Shown here one piece after another: positions 31,683 through 44,600 of a stretch of 64,000 bases of DNA (positions are counted from its first letter, which is position 1; each line of letters begins with the position of its first letter). The stretch spans positions 8,618,001-8,682,000 of the forward strand of contig JAKZAP010000005.1 in the NCBI GenBank assembly GCA_023053575.1, written 5' to 3'. The position numbers and the translations under genes are program-made. This DNA is from Branchinecta lynchi. Its lineage: Eukaryota > Arthropoda > Branchiopoda > Anostraca > Branchinectidae. The notes under the pieces are model-generated. The model made no database searches, was not told the origin of the DNA, and saw only the letters and a program-made list of their open reading frames with translations.

Positions 31683-32811
31683 CTTGTGTCTGTTTTTTGG
31701 CTGTAAGTTCAATAAACGTAAAATGCAGACAAAATTTCAAAAAATAGAACGGGCTTACGCCCTTGCCACCCTGTTCTAGAAGGATCCTCATGTCATGTGT
31801 AAGTCTATCTACTTGAAAAAGGAGCTACTTTTATTTATTCATTGCTGCCAAAATCGAGCCACATAAACAAAAGCCACCTACGCAGTTGTTTGCCGTATTC
31901 GAGCCACAAAAACCTTGTTGGCGCAGATTTACATTTGTGGGACACACAGACGACTGCGGAAAAACTTTTTTAGAGCAACAAACATTTTCGGGATCTCGGA
32001 AAAACGTCTATATTCTTATTTTCACAAACAAGTTAAACAATAAACACACTCTACTAATGGATAATACTCGCGACAGCAATGATGTTGTAATTAGAGACTG
32101 TTCTGCCCAAAAAGGAAGCGGAATAATTGCTTACACCTCGCTGATTTTTGTATCGATACGAAAGTTCCAGTTCCATATTCGCTCAACAAAAATTATAATG
32201 GGCAATGTTTTGCCTTATAAGGTCTTCTATAAGCCATCGAGCAAATCCTAGAAACAAAAATCCCATCTTCGGATATAATCTTGATTGTTACAAACCGAAC
32301 GCGAAAACTGGGATTAGCACACGCCATCTGTTGATAGAAATCTGATGACATTTAAAGATTCCGAAGGAAACTGAAGAAATACACGCCATCTATTAATACA
32401 AAAACTCCAACCAGTAATTAAGAAAACTCGGTAGATGACACAGGTGACGCGAACAACGTTAACGCATCATCACGAACGTTAAAATGCTGATATGTATCTG
32501 TTTACCGACTTAGCGTAGTTCAGATCTTCATAGTTGAGCATAATATTGCAAGTAGTTTTCAGGGAAAGAATTCACAAAAATAGATATTTAAGGAGTTCAA
32601 TGGGCTGATCAAACAATCATGATGCCACATTACCACCCCCTAGAATACAATGTTATATCAATGTTAAATCCTTATTATTGCAATTATATTATTTTTATCA
32701 GAAATCAGCAGATTCCTTGCCAACTTATTTTCGCCAATATATCTTTCAGTCGTTTTTTGCTGACTACCATACTCCGATTTACTTCGACAAATATAAGAAT
32801 ATAAGCGGAGT
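31683..32811. other. No recognisable gene
   Basis: A 121-codon frame (31886-32251, plus) has no recognisable domain. Confidence 0.35.
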
Positions 32812-33745
32812 TTCTTTTTGGGATCCCAAAACGTAAGTGGAGGGATACCTATGACATCGCAAAAGTTGTCCGTCTGTCCGTCTGTGCGCACTATAACTCT
32901 CGAAGGGAATGAGATATTTTGATGAAACTTGGTATGAGGGTTGTTTGGGTGAAGAGTAAGGTCGGTTTCGTAGATGGGCTCTGTAGCCCTGCATTTAGGG
33001 GTGGGGGTTTAAATTAAGGGGCAAATGATATATTTTTAAACATATAATGTGACAGTCGATTATGGGGTAAGAAGACATGCTGAAAACAATTTTGTCGATG
33101 GTGAAAACTATTTTGTCATCGGACAAGTAGTTCGCCCGGAATCCGGCCGAAACCGGGAACTTCGTTAAAAGTAATAGTTTTATTTGAAGTTGATTAGATG
33201 TTCGATTTCGGAGTAAGAGGACATGCTGAACACGATGGTGAAAACCATCTTTTTGCCGGATAAATAGTTAGCCCGGAATCCGGCCAAAACCGGAAAGTCT
33301 GGTAAAAGTAAAAGTTTTATTTGAAGTTGATTAGATGTTCGATTTAGGGGTAAGAAGACATGTTGAACACTTATGTGAAAAGTATCTTCTACCCGAACAA
33401 CTTGTTCGACCGGAATCAGGCCAAAACCGGAAAATTTGTTAAAAGCAAAAGTTTCGTTTGAAGTTGGTTAGATGACAGATTTAGGGGTAAGAAGATAGGC
33501 TGAATCTGTATATGACAATCTTTTTTTTTTACCGGGAGATTTAGGTCGTTCGGAATCCGGTTGAAACCGGATTTCTTTTATAAGTTAAGGTTTTACTTGA
33601 AGTTGATTAGATATTCTTTATACCGATAAGGAGATACGCTGAATTTGTTCCTGAACTTTTTTTTTTTTTTGTGGACAAGCATATGGTAGTTCGTTTGCAA
33701 TTGTCTGGATCAAATATTAGATTTTTGGGATCCCATCGAAAACGT
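32812..33745 (+). mobile_element. Family B element (~930 bp) with internal ~145-bp tandem repeats
   Basis: Starts at the palindrome TTTTTGGGATCCCAAAA and ends with TTTTTGGGATCCCATCG then AAAACG. After a TATGACATCGCAAAAGTTGT segment and a GTCCGTCTGTCCGTCTG track, it reads GAGATATTTTGATGAAACTT. Then come about four tandem units built around TTGAAGTTGATTAGATGTTC, GGTAAGAAGACATGCTGAA and CGGAATCCGGCC..AAACCGG. It is non-coding. The overall plan (palindromic ends, GTCC track, 'TGATGAAACTTGG' phrase, tandem array) parallels family A. Confidence 0.78.
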
Positions 33746-34204
33746 TTGGTCTTGTTTCTTATATATTCGTTGTTATTATATACTCCAGGTTATTTGTTTT
33801 GTTGACACATATTCATATTAACGTTGGTACCTGAGGATTCCTTGTAAGCTCTCATCCAGAAAACTAGACTTTGCTTCGGTCCAACAAACAACATAAAGTT
33901 TCGTCAGAAAAGACAAGAGCAATCTGCCAGCGACAGAAACGGTTTATTTAAGCAGCCACGGCACTCTCGTCACTCAGCTCTACAAAATGATTGATTTTCG
34001 AACAGGCCGAGAGTTTTTGAATTTCCGCGCCTTGCAATACCATGCTCTGAAATCGTCTCCACCGATACGCCGAAGAGTCAATGACAAGCGATAACACGAA
34101 AACGGCTTATTTTTGAAGCGGTATTTAGTGGAAGTCAGAGAGGTATTCGTGTGAAGCATGTTATAAATATTAAAGCATGGTTAGTGCCCATTGTGCTTTA
34201 ATCG

Positions 34205-34350
34205 TCCACAAGCTCATTTTTAAACTTGAGCGGCTTGCGCCTGAACAGGAGCCTTGATATGGCTCTAATAAGAGGAGCCTTGATATGGCTCTAACAAGAG
34301 GAGCCTTGATATGGCTCTAATAAAATGTAGCTGACGTATCCGTTTTGCAT
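34205..34350 (+). repeat. Penelope-type repeat end with triplicated hairpin
   Basis: After the CTTGAGCGGCTTGCG lead seen also at 30115, the GAGCCTTGATATGGCTC hairpin, with an intervening TAATAAGAG / TAACAAGAG, is present three times in tandem. AAATGTAGCTGACGTATCCG follows. It sits where the hammerhead stem II lies in other copies, but CTGAACA and the lack of GAAA suggest no ribozyme activity. Confidence 0.5.
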
Positions 34351-34761
34351 TGTCAAGCAACTTAGGCCAGAAACAATGCCAAAGAATTTAGGCAATAAAG
34401 TCGCCGTGATATTTGTTTTTTGCCTTCTTCCAACATTAAAACTTTTGACTTGATCTCTTGTTTTCAAAACAATCCCCATTGCCAAGAACAACAAGCGAGG
34501 TCTAAATACCTACACTGAAGGCTGAACTAGCGCCATCACGAGCCTGCCAAATCTTGATCTTTCTTAACCAGTTGTTCCTATGCCATCGTATTGTCAATCC
34601 GCTCCATCGCTTGAGGGCGATTGTTTACTGCACGGACTGGCACCTGACAAGTTGCATATGTAATCAAATAAAATGATGGTATTACAGTAGTATATCGAAG
34701 AGGCATTTGCATCGGTCTAAGAGTTACGATGTCTCATTGCGTAGAATCGAAGTGTTGTTTT

Positions 34762-37218
34762 TTATTGCACTATAGTGATCGCAATTTCTGTCCGTCCGTC
34801 GGTCTGTCCGGGTTTTGCTAGTTTGGGCACTTCCAGATAAGCTAGGACGATGAAACTTGGCAGGCATATCAGGGACCCCAAATGATTAAGTTGGAAATAG
34901 TCACTTCCCCGGTCCGAGCATCGTGGGGGGAGTGGAGGGAGGGGGAATCCGGAATCTTGAGGTATTTATAACTTTTGAACGGGTAATTGGATCTTAATGA
35001 AATTTGATATTTGGAAAGGCCTCGCGTCTCAGACGACCGAATTCAAATCCGAACCGGATCCGGTGACTTTGGGGGAGTTGGAGGGGGGAGCCGGAAATCT
35101 TGGGAAACGCTTAGAGTGAAGGGATCAGGATGAGACTTGGTGGGAAGATTCGGACATTGTGGGGGGAGTGGGGGGGATTCTGGTCATCCAGCGAGTTCAG
35201 TACTTCATGATGTAACAAGATAATGAAACTCGGCAGGAATATGAGGGATCCGAATAGACCAACTTGAGAATAGTCGTTTGCACGATCCGAACATCGTGTG
35301 GGGGGGGGAGGGATGGGGAATCCGGTGGCATTTATAACTTTTCAACGGGCGATCGGATCGGAATGAAACTTGGCAAGTGGAAAGAGCTATTGTCTCAGAT
35401 GTTCCATGTCAAGTCCGGACCCGACCCGATACTGGGGGGGTGGGGGGGTGGAAGGGGTGCCCGAATTTTTGTGAAACGCTTAGTGTCGAGGGATTGAATT
35501 TGGTGGGAAGAAAAAGCATAAGCATTAGATACGTTTCTGACGGAACCAGGTCATGTTGGAGCTCTTTGAAGGGAGTTGGAGGGGTTTCCCATTCCGGTAA
35601 TCGCGAGATAGGGTACTTCCAGATATGCGAAGGACGATAAAACTAGGCAGGCATATTAGTGACCCAACCAAATACAATTAATTTTTCGGGGAGCCGCGGG
35701 ACGGGGAATCTGGAATTACTGACTTCCGTTGGTTGCGAAAAAATGGTCCGACTAGAGTGAAATTTCGTGGGTGATAAGAACTGATGACCTAGATATGCAA
35801 AGCTTGTGTACGAACCCATGCGGCCATGGTTGGGGGGAGCTGGGGGGGGGGGGGGGTCTGGAAACTTTGTGACATGCACAACAAGACCAAAGGTTTCGAT
35901 GGCATCCCAAAAAGAGAGAATACACAGAGAATCGGGTCTTTTAGAGGTCCAGATGATAATCATCTGAGAAGACGAAGTTCAAATATGGATTCAGCATGTG
36001 AGTTTACTCCTATAGCCTGCGTCATGTCTACTTTGACGAAAGTTCCTGCCTTACTTCTGCAAAATTTCCGGTTTCAGCCGGATTCTGGTAACTACTTGTC
36101 TTGCAAAAAATTGAGGTTCAAAAACAGATTCAGCGTATCTCCATACCCCTACGTCAAACCTCTAATCAACTTCATATAAAACTTCAACTAATGAAATCCA
36201 TATGAAACTTTTACTTTTAACAGATTTTCCGGTTAAGGCCGGATTCAAGGCATCTACTTGTCCGGCGACAAAATAATTTTCATGTTCGGATTCAGCATGT
36301 TTCACTATCCTTAAACCGAACCTCTAATCAACTTCAGATTAATCTTTTATTTTTGACAAAATTTCCAGTTCTGGATGGATTCCAGGCGGTCTACTTGTCC
36401 GACGAGAAAATCATTTTCATATTCGGATTCACCATGTCTCCTTACCCCTAAATCGGATATCTAATCAACTTCAGATAAAACTTTTACTTTTAACAAACTT
36501 TCCGGTTTTAGCCGAATTCGGGGTGAACTACTTGTCCGGCGAGAAAATAGTTTTCATATTTGTGTTCAGCATGTCGTCTTACCCCGTAATCGACTATCTC
36601 ATTAGCTTTTAAAAAATATTTCTTTCGCCCCTTAATTTGAAACCCCTCCCCCTCCCCTAAATATGCAGCTATCGGGCCCATCTACGAACTCGACCTTTAT
36701 CTTGACTCGAAGAGTCCTCACACCAAGTTTCATCAAAATATCCCATTCCTTTCGAGAGTTATCGTGCTGACCGACGGACGGACAACTTTTGCGATGTCAT
36801 AGGTATCCCTCCACTTACGTTGGGATCCCAAAAATCAAAGGGATGGGCAGAATGGAATGCAACATGAGTAGTACCAAGTTTATGCGGCCTAGATTTGTCA
36901 TTTGGCGTACGAACCGGGTCCGACCAAGGTGGGAGGAGGATGAAATGGGAGCCGGAAATTTGCAGACGTGCTCCGATTCGAGTCAAACTTGATGGACGGG
37001 AAGAAGCGATGTTAGTATGTGTCCGAGTCGTATTCGGCCGCACTAAGGGGGAGTCCCGCAAATGATGTGGCTCGCATAGCGGGTAAACGAGTGTAAAACG
37101 ACAGGATCCGAGCACGCTGGGGAGGAGTATCGGAATTCCCGGAAAAATGCTAAGATTCACTTTCTCGCTTCTCACACCACCTACTCGTCACAAATATCAT
37201 GAGCTCATAGCTCTTGTT
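34762..37218 (+). mobile_element. Family A copy, split by a nested family B element
   Basis: Starts near TATAGTGATCGCAATTTCTG and the GTCCGTCCGTC track, runs through G-rich subunits and ends with ATGAGCTCATAGCTCTTGTT. Sequence left of 35902 (CATGCACAACAAGACCAAA) and right of 36838 (GGGATGGGCAGAATGG then AATGCAAC) is continuous in the intact copy at 11665-11710. That shows family B was inserted into an existing family A copy. Confidence 0.8.
35902..36838 (-). mobile_element. Family B element nested in family A
   Basis: Opposite orientation to 32812-33745. It begins at GATGGCATCCCAAAAAG, holds four ~145-bp units with AATCAACTTCAGATAAAAC and TTTCCGG..GCCG words, and closes with the GACGGACGGAC track, TTTTGCGATGTCATAGG and GGGATCCCAAAAA. 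The adjoining CAAA on each side may be a short target duplication. With 32812-33745 it forms a widely spaced inverted pair. Confidence 0.78.
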
Positions 37219-38457
37219 GTTATTTGTTTGTTTCGAAAGCAGACGTAAAATTCAATAAAATGATAATAATTTGACGCAAATAACGCTTCGACTGCGACGA
37301 ACGCTAACACTACGACGCTGTTTCGAATTCTCTGGCACCATTTGTGTCAAATGAAGCGCGGCCGCATTCTCTGCGGGCTAGTATGTCACGCTCGATTCTA
37401 CACAGCCAAATATCGTTTCTCTTGTAGGAATCTAGCGACTGCGTGTGGAGCCTGTCAGGAGCCGATTCGTGCTTTCACCAGTGACAGACCACCATACCAC
37501 GTCCCTCGGAATCGGCACCGCCTTATCCAGAGGGGAACAACTCGCAGGAGAAAGTGAAAGAAACATATTCCTGTTTTCAGAATCAGGCTGAGCGTTATCA
37601 GGTCACGCTTCCGCAAACTTTTAGGGGTTTCCAACTGTGCAACGAATTGCTTAATATTTCCGACTTGTCTCCAAAACCCTACCGTACTCACTTCTTATGA
37701 AGATCTGAAAGACGAAATCAAATATAGTACGCTGTTTCAACGCGAAACCAAGTCTGCTCTGCGTTTTGGGATACGTGCAAGCTTCTTATTTCATATACGT
37801 ATTATAGCTATGACGCAAGTGCACAAAAGTTCTGTTCATTTTAGGTTCGTAGTTGCAGACTCTCACCCCTTTGCCCGTAACTCTATTCCATAGTTCCGCG
37901 AGGCCGAGATTCTCAAACTTCTTCCATTAGCATAATGAATCATCACTGAATAATTAGTAAAGTCATACCTATGAATTTCCGATGCCATCTTGTAGACAAT
38001 GCAGACACGTCTTCTTTCATCTTATTTTCTTTCTAGCTAGAAGTTGGTTCTAATTTAAATAAGGGAATTGATTCCTGAACCATCTCTGGTCGTAACCATG
38101 GACACCAAGTCCACAACCGAGAGTGAGTTAGTATTAAACAAGAAGTCAAGACGTTTGGTACACAATGTTGAAACTTAGTGCGAACCTTATATAGAAACCG
38201 TCTTAGCATAATCCCGTGGAGCGGTTCCTTTGTGCAGGTGTAGTGTTTTCTGCTGCCAGAGTTTCGACTGCAACATCGTCAGCAGAATCCGCGTATAGGC
38301 TAACGAATTCCCCAAATAGAAAGAACCTCAATGTCAATTCTCCTGCACGATTATCCGTTTCCAGAAATTCTCGGTAAACAGCAAAACACAATTCAATAAT
38401 CATAAAATTTTACTCAGCAAAACAAATGGAACAAGTAAAGAAAATAACCTACCGTTA
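37219..38457. other. ANKZF1 downstream flank, no gene recognised
   Basis: Short frames only. No obvious AATAAA signal for the minus-strand ANKZF1 transcript was found in this interval. A splice-donor-like ACG|GTAGGT immediately after the stop codon would allow a spliced 3' UTR. Confidence 0.35.
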
Positions 38458-38652
38458 TCACAACTTCGTAGCAGTGTTCTTTTTTCGATGTGCAGACAAA
38501 CAAACAACGGTGCAGAAGAGGTTATTCGAGTACTCAAAAGGGACTTTCCCCGTGATGTCGGCGCCGCATAGAAAACACTGCACCATCAGTGGTGGAGGGG
38601 CGCCGGAACTGGAGGCCTGCGCAATGAGGCGACGCTCGGCAGCGAGCGCCCG
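38458..38652 (-). CDS. ANKZF1: ANKZF1 exon 9: C-terminal Cys/His cluster and stop
   Basis: Acceptor TTTCCAACAG|CGGGCG. Encodes RALAAERRLIAQ, a CFLCG..FCTVVCLSAH metal-binding cluster, then TGA at 38458-38460. Confidence 0.95.
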   Translation of the reverse strand, partial: RALAAERRLIAQASSSGAPPPLMVQCFLCGADITGKVPFEYSNNLFCTVVCLSAHRKKNTATKL

Positions 38653-41600
38653 CTGTTGGAAAGTAAGCACGAATTAGTAGCGGCCCATTATTCTAAATCC
38701 TTGCATTTCTGAAGGGTATCTAAGTCTTTACGCTAAGTATAACTGTAATTCCTGACCCTGATTCGGGTGTCTCTTTATCTTAATATCCTCCGTATGGCCA
38801 GGATTTCACAAGTATTACTTCACAGATGCAACGATGTCGGCGTTGCCGTAATCGCAAAATTACAGTGGACGTATACTAGAGGTATGCTTCTTTGAACACT
38901 TCTTAAATTTGAAGCCACCTTTCGTTTGTTTTTTGCCTTTAAGACGAAAATAACAACTAAGAACTCAGATCAGGTGTTACAAGTGCTGCAGCTTTCTCTA
39001 ATGTAACGAATTAGATCAAAACATTCACGTGATTCATTAGTTATTGAATTTTTGAACGTTCTTTTTACTCTGTTGGTATACTTCGGACAGTCACAAAAGT
39101 AATGCAAAACTGTTGCAATACTTTGAACGCCTTAGCCTATGGTCGTTATTTGTTAGGCAGAAATTTCATATTCTTCGGTGCCATTCGAAAACACCACAAC
39201 AAGTCAATAATAATAATAACAACGTTTATTTCCTGAATAGCTCATATAATTACTCGCTAGCGTCGGATCGTCACACAATTCTTAACACGGCTAAAACTTT
39301 ATAATCCCTTTTCAATAATTACCTTAAAATATTTCTATGTATATACAATTAATAACGAACATATCACGGTTCAGAATTAAAATAATTTACGAAATATGGT
39401 ACAAATGACGAAAGATACCGGTCAGTAGAGTGTATATGGAGGCGAACAAGTCTGGTACAATTACGGGTTGCAGCGCGAAGCCTTGTTTCAGGTCGAGTTT
39501 GGTTTGGGGCCTCGTAATCCGGTAGGAGAGATCTATGAAGATCAGAGGACAAGCATTTACATCCAAAATCCATTGTCAACTTGTGGCGTCTTTCAGACAG
39601 AGTAGAGAGCTCAAGCCTGTCTAGACCCGCTTCATACGAAGTGTAGGTGGGGCCTAGCATGATCTTCACTGCTCTCTTCTGAATCCCTTCAAGTTTGTCC
39701 CTCTGACCATCATTAAGTCCCGGTTGCCACACTGCACAAGAATATTCTACGCACGGACGGATGTACGTACAATACATTGACCGCCTGACTCTTGGTGAAA
39801 GACCAAACCTACGAAGGATAGAATACGACTTAAGGAGTGGGGCTGCATTCTGGAGAATCATATCAAGGTGGAAATTCCACTTCAGATCATTATCTAAAAT
39901 AACGCCAGAAGCTTACCTTTTCTCGGTCACTAAGCTGCAGAAACCTTTTTTTCTCCTCCTCTGCTTTCTGATTTTCCGCGTCCTCTGCTTTTCGCTCTTC
40001 CATTTTCTTCTTTATTTCCTTCTCTCGTTCCTTCTTTGCTGCTTTCTGTAATTTCTTCTTTTCCGCAAGCCGTGCTGCCTTTGCCTTTTCGGCATCGTCG
40101 GTAAGGGGAGACGGAATCTGCGACTGAAGAAAACCAAGTTAAAAACCATTGCATAGACACAAGTGTCAAAACAACACAGTGAACTTGAGTCGAAGCTCCC
40201 AAATTTTACCCGCTCCCCCCTGGCAATTAACTGTGCGCAATCGCTTAAGCCGCTATCACATTGACACAGCTGCGCGAGAAGCTTCCGCGCTGGATGCTTA
40301 TTTACATCTTCCTTTCTCGATTTCTTCTGCTGAATTTTAGTTTCTTTCACTTATAGTAGCAAGTTTTTCTTCATAATCAGCGTGTTTTTTTTTTAATTAA
40401 AAAAGTTCCATTTTCCACTGACAAATCTGATGCGTACGCGTCGACGCAATGCAAAAACAGAACTTGGTTCTATTCTTGCGCTGCATTTATTTGTCTGCGT
40501 AAGGTCTGCGTTGCGTCGACGTAGCTTAGTGTGAAAGGCTTAACGCGTCATTGTGAAAGCAGCTTTATACCCTATACAAAAATAGACAGCGCACAATTTT
40601 TCTCACATCGCATTAACGTTCGTATACAGAAAGGCGAGCACTGGAGAACCCGACATAGCTGAGTCACTTGCGGTTATGCAAGTTGCTCGTTTTAACGTAT
40701 CATGAATATCTTGGCAGGAGGAACTGAGGCTGCAAGGACGGAGAAGAGTTTCTCATTACGATGTTGTTTCAGCGGACAGTTACAGAAATACAGCCAATTT
40801 CAAGCCCAGAAAACACTAGAAACTGACGTTTTCCCACTTGAGCCAACCTTTCCAGCATTTCAAAACCATACCCGAAAAATAGAAATCAATATAATCTTTT
40901 CCTTTGGTCTTACACAGGAATCTTTGATAGTTTCTCCGACAAACTTCGCACACGTTACTCATACCCTTGCGCTACCCAAGACAGCCTTTCTGCATTCGAC
41001 CCATCTTCTCGACCGTCACACCGGCTGCTAAATCGGCAAAAACATAAGGTGTAGTCTAAATCTCGTCGGAGTTCCACACAGTTGTGACGTCACAACTATT
41101 TAACGGCCGTACGTAAGTAATTGTAATCTGTAAATATTGTTGAATATGAATTTGATTCTATATATATAGAGCCGAGCAGCAAGCGAAGCAAGCGAGGCGC
41201 AGGACGCTTGTACATTTATAAACCGTTCTAGGGACAATTCAACGGTATGCTTGCATGAAATTCCGATGAGATGGACGACGCCGTTCCTCGACCAGTTAAA
41301 TTTGTGTGGCCGCAGTGTGGCTAAAATTTGAAAAACAACTCTCGACCTTATGTTTGAGTTGTGACTTGTGACTAGATATTTGACGCAAATTTAAATTCAG
41401 TGGGGAACTCATTTGAATGAGCATTAAACAAGAAAAAAGACTAAGGATCAACTTAGGTATAGAATGGCAAGGTTGTAGGCCTGATATTCTATTTACTGTG
41501 ATTAGTTTTCGGTCAACTGAAAATACCGAGAAAAAAGACAAACAGCGTTTCCGCGAGTTTCAACTTGAGGGTCGAGTGTGTCGCACACATTACTGTTTCC

Positions 41601-44600
41601 GCGACGAGCATCAAAAACGCGTGGGACACAAATGCAACGCGGAAAGACGCCCTAGCAGAAACATTTAAATTTCCGTTTCCGGGTGCAGTTCGGTCTCTAC
41701 CTGCATCTAGTTTTCTACAGGGGTCGGATCCAATATCGACGTATCCTTGAACCTAGGAATCTGCATCTCCGATACCATTTACAACGACTAAACTATTGAA
41801 AAGACAAAGAGCTGACTGTACCTTCGAGTAATCGTAGCGATCAGGATACATTCCCATGAACCTCCGAAAAACGTTTCTTGTTTCTTTGTCTCCCGCTATG
41901 ACGTAGGGGGATCTGCCTTTGTAGTCAAGTACCGACGGGTCCGATCCAGAGTCGATCAATGTCCTTGAAGAAAGCATCCTATTTACGAAGCGGAAATTTC
42001 GTACCCAGGTGGACCGTTTCCGTTGCGAAGGACAGTTACGCGAAATTCCAAGGAAAGTTTCGGATTTCAGACACAAGAAGTTCCTACATAAGGTAGTAAA
42101 CCAGTTGATTTAGAGCGTATTCCACCCTTCTACAAATAGTAACTATTAGTTACTATTTCCATTCCAGCCTCACCAAAAGTTACTACGCTGACCGTTCCAA
42201 CCTTCTCAAATAGTAACCAATAGCAACTATTTGCTTACCACGCTCGGGAGCGTAGTAAGCGTAGTAACTACGGATCTCTGTAACGTGATTGGTTGGATTC
42301 GCCCGCGGCATGATATTCTGCTGGAAAATAGAAAAATCGTTCCAGCCTTGACGGCAAAAAGCCCGAATTCGTGATATCATGCGTAGTAACTACGGTAAGT
42401 AGGATGGAACACGCTCTTAAAAGTTCGTAGATTATTTTGGTCTGCTCCAAGTATCGCCGGAGCTCCTTTCCATCCCAACCACACTTCCTGGTCAGTACTG
42501 AGCTGACACAATATTCTGAACGCGATAACACCGATTTAGGAGAAATTTCAGTTTCGACGGGTAACGAGCATATCCGGGAAATTTCACTTCTGCCTATACG
42601 AGTTTCAACAGAAACATCTCTGATATTCTGCAGGAGATCACATATTCAAATACAAGTCATTCTTACTAGTAAATCCTGAGAGGAAGGGGGGGGGGGGGAG
42701 AGGCTACAGATCCGGTCTTGCAGGTACGATAGTTGCATTTTGCAGATACCATAGTACCTGATACGGTCTAAAGTCGTTTTGGTGGTATCTGATACCACGG
42801 TTAAAAGGCGTTTTTGCAGTTATCGTGGTATCGGTCCTGTCACCGTGCTATCCGATATTCAGATACCAGGGTCCGACCGTGGTAACTCATCGTGGTATCT
42901 GAAAAAGTCATCTCACTTTCATCATCACCAACAATGGAGCCTAGGATTTTGTCAAATTGGTAGGACTATATATAGTTTGGCACTTAGTGATGTGACTGGA
43001 TATCAGTTTTTCCTTTGGGATGTCTTTGAAAAGCGCAGTTTTGGCTATTGTCGTTTTTGCAGAGCAACGGTGGTATCAGATACCACGGTAACTGCAAAAA
43101 CGACTAATTGCAGATCCAGTTACCGTGATAACAGATACCACGATATCTGCGAAAAGCACCTCATGCTATCCTATCAGACACCACCGTACAAGTCGTTATT
43201 CTTTTACCATGGTGTCTGCTACCACGGTAAAAAGGCGTTTTGGCATTTACTGAGTACCTGGCCAGTTACCACGATATCTGATATTCAAGTATATATATAT
43301 GCCACTGATCATGGTATCCAAAATATCGATCTCACTTTTACCATCATCAACAGAAGAGCCTAGGTTTTTAGCAAACTGTTGGGAAAGGAGTTTGGTACCC
43401 GTGACTTGAGTGGATATAAGTGTTTCTTCTGATATGAATTCTAAAACTCAAATTCGACAATTGTCGTTGTTGCAAAGCAACCGTAGTATCTGACACCATG
43501 GTAACTGCAAAATGGCGAAAAGCAGATTCGGTTACCGTAGTATCAGATACCATGATATCTGCAAAAACGCAACTTATATTGTGGGCTATCATTACTTACC
43601 ACACTGCTTCCTGCCTCTTATGCAAAGCCGCCACGTGAAGTATCGTAAAGCCTTCTTCTCCTCTCCGTCGACTCAGGACAAACTCTCTGCTCACCCCCTC
43701 GCCATCCACATTCAACGCTACAACCCTGTTCACCAGCTCAACGTAGTGTTCACTGAATTCATCATCATTTCCTTCCATGATCGCCGAATATACTTTATCG
43801 ACACATCGAAATTCACCCTCGAAAATCTCCACCTCGATAATTTGCGGTGGCAGGGGTTCTTCAATCCTCTTTTTGGGCTTGGGGGTTTTCTTTTTCAGTT
43901 TGGTTTTATAGTCGAGGTTAAGTAGATCGTCGGACGTGTCGGATAGCTGGAGGGAATCGACGAGCTCTTCAATGGGGGTTGGTGGTTGTTTAGGAGGATC
44001 CCTGGCTTTTTCACAAGTTGGCTGAGGAGTGGCTCTCGCTTCCAGTTCGATTTTATCTAAGAAAAGAAGAAGACTTAAAGTTAGAGGTCCCAGTAGTGCA
44101 GTAACTAACAATTGTTTGTGAGCTATTTGTTTGTGAGAGAAATTTCAGTGTTAACGAGTAACAAACATATACGGGAAATTTCACTTCTGCCTACTTGAGT
44201 TTCGACACAAACATCTACAAAATTCTGCAGGAGATCAAATATTTAAATACAAGTCATCGTTACTAGTAAATCCTGAGGGGGAACGGGGGGGGGGGGGGAG
44301 GCTACAGATCCCTTCTTGCAGGTACCATAGTTGCCTTTTTGCAGATGACTTGAATGAATGAATAACTTTATTGAAATATCGCGAGGATAAATAAAACAAT
44401 ATTTGTTACAAAAAATAAAATGTCTTTCCCCAATATTGAATATCTAATCAACTTCAAATACAAATTTAACCTATAACAAATTTTCCGGCTCCAGTCGGAT
44501 TCCGATCGAACTATATGTCCGGGCGAAGGATTTTCATACACGGACTCAGCATCTCTTCTTACCCCTAAATCGGATATCTAATCAACTAAAACTAAAACTT

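Noticed and set aside
38203..38403. 66-codon minus-strand frame just downstream of ANKZF1
   Set aside because: It follows the ANKZF1 stop on the same strand, has no domain and most likely lies in the 3' UTR or flank.
40702..41031. 109-codon plus-strand frame inside ANKZF1 intron 7
   Set aside because: No domain or codon pattern supports coding; antisense intronic frames of this length are expected by chance.
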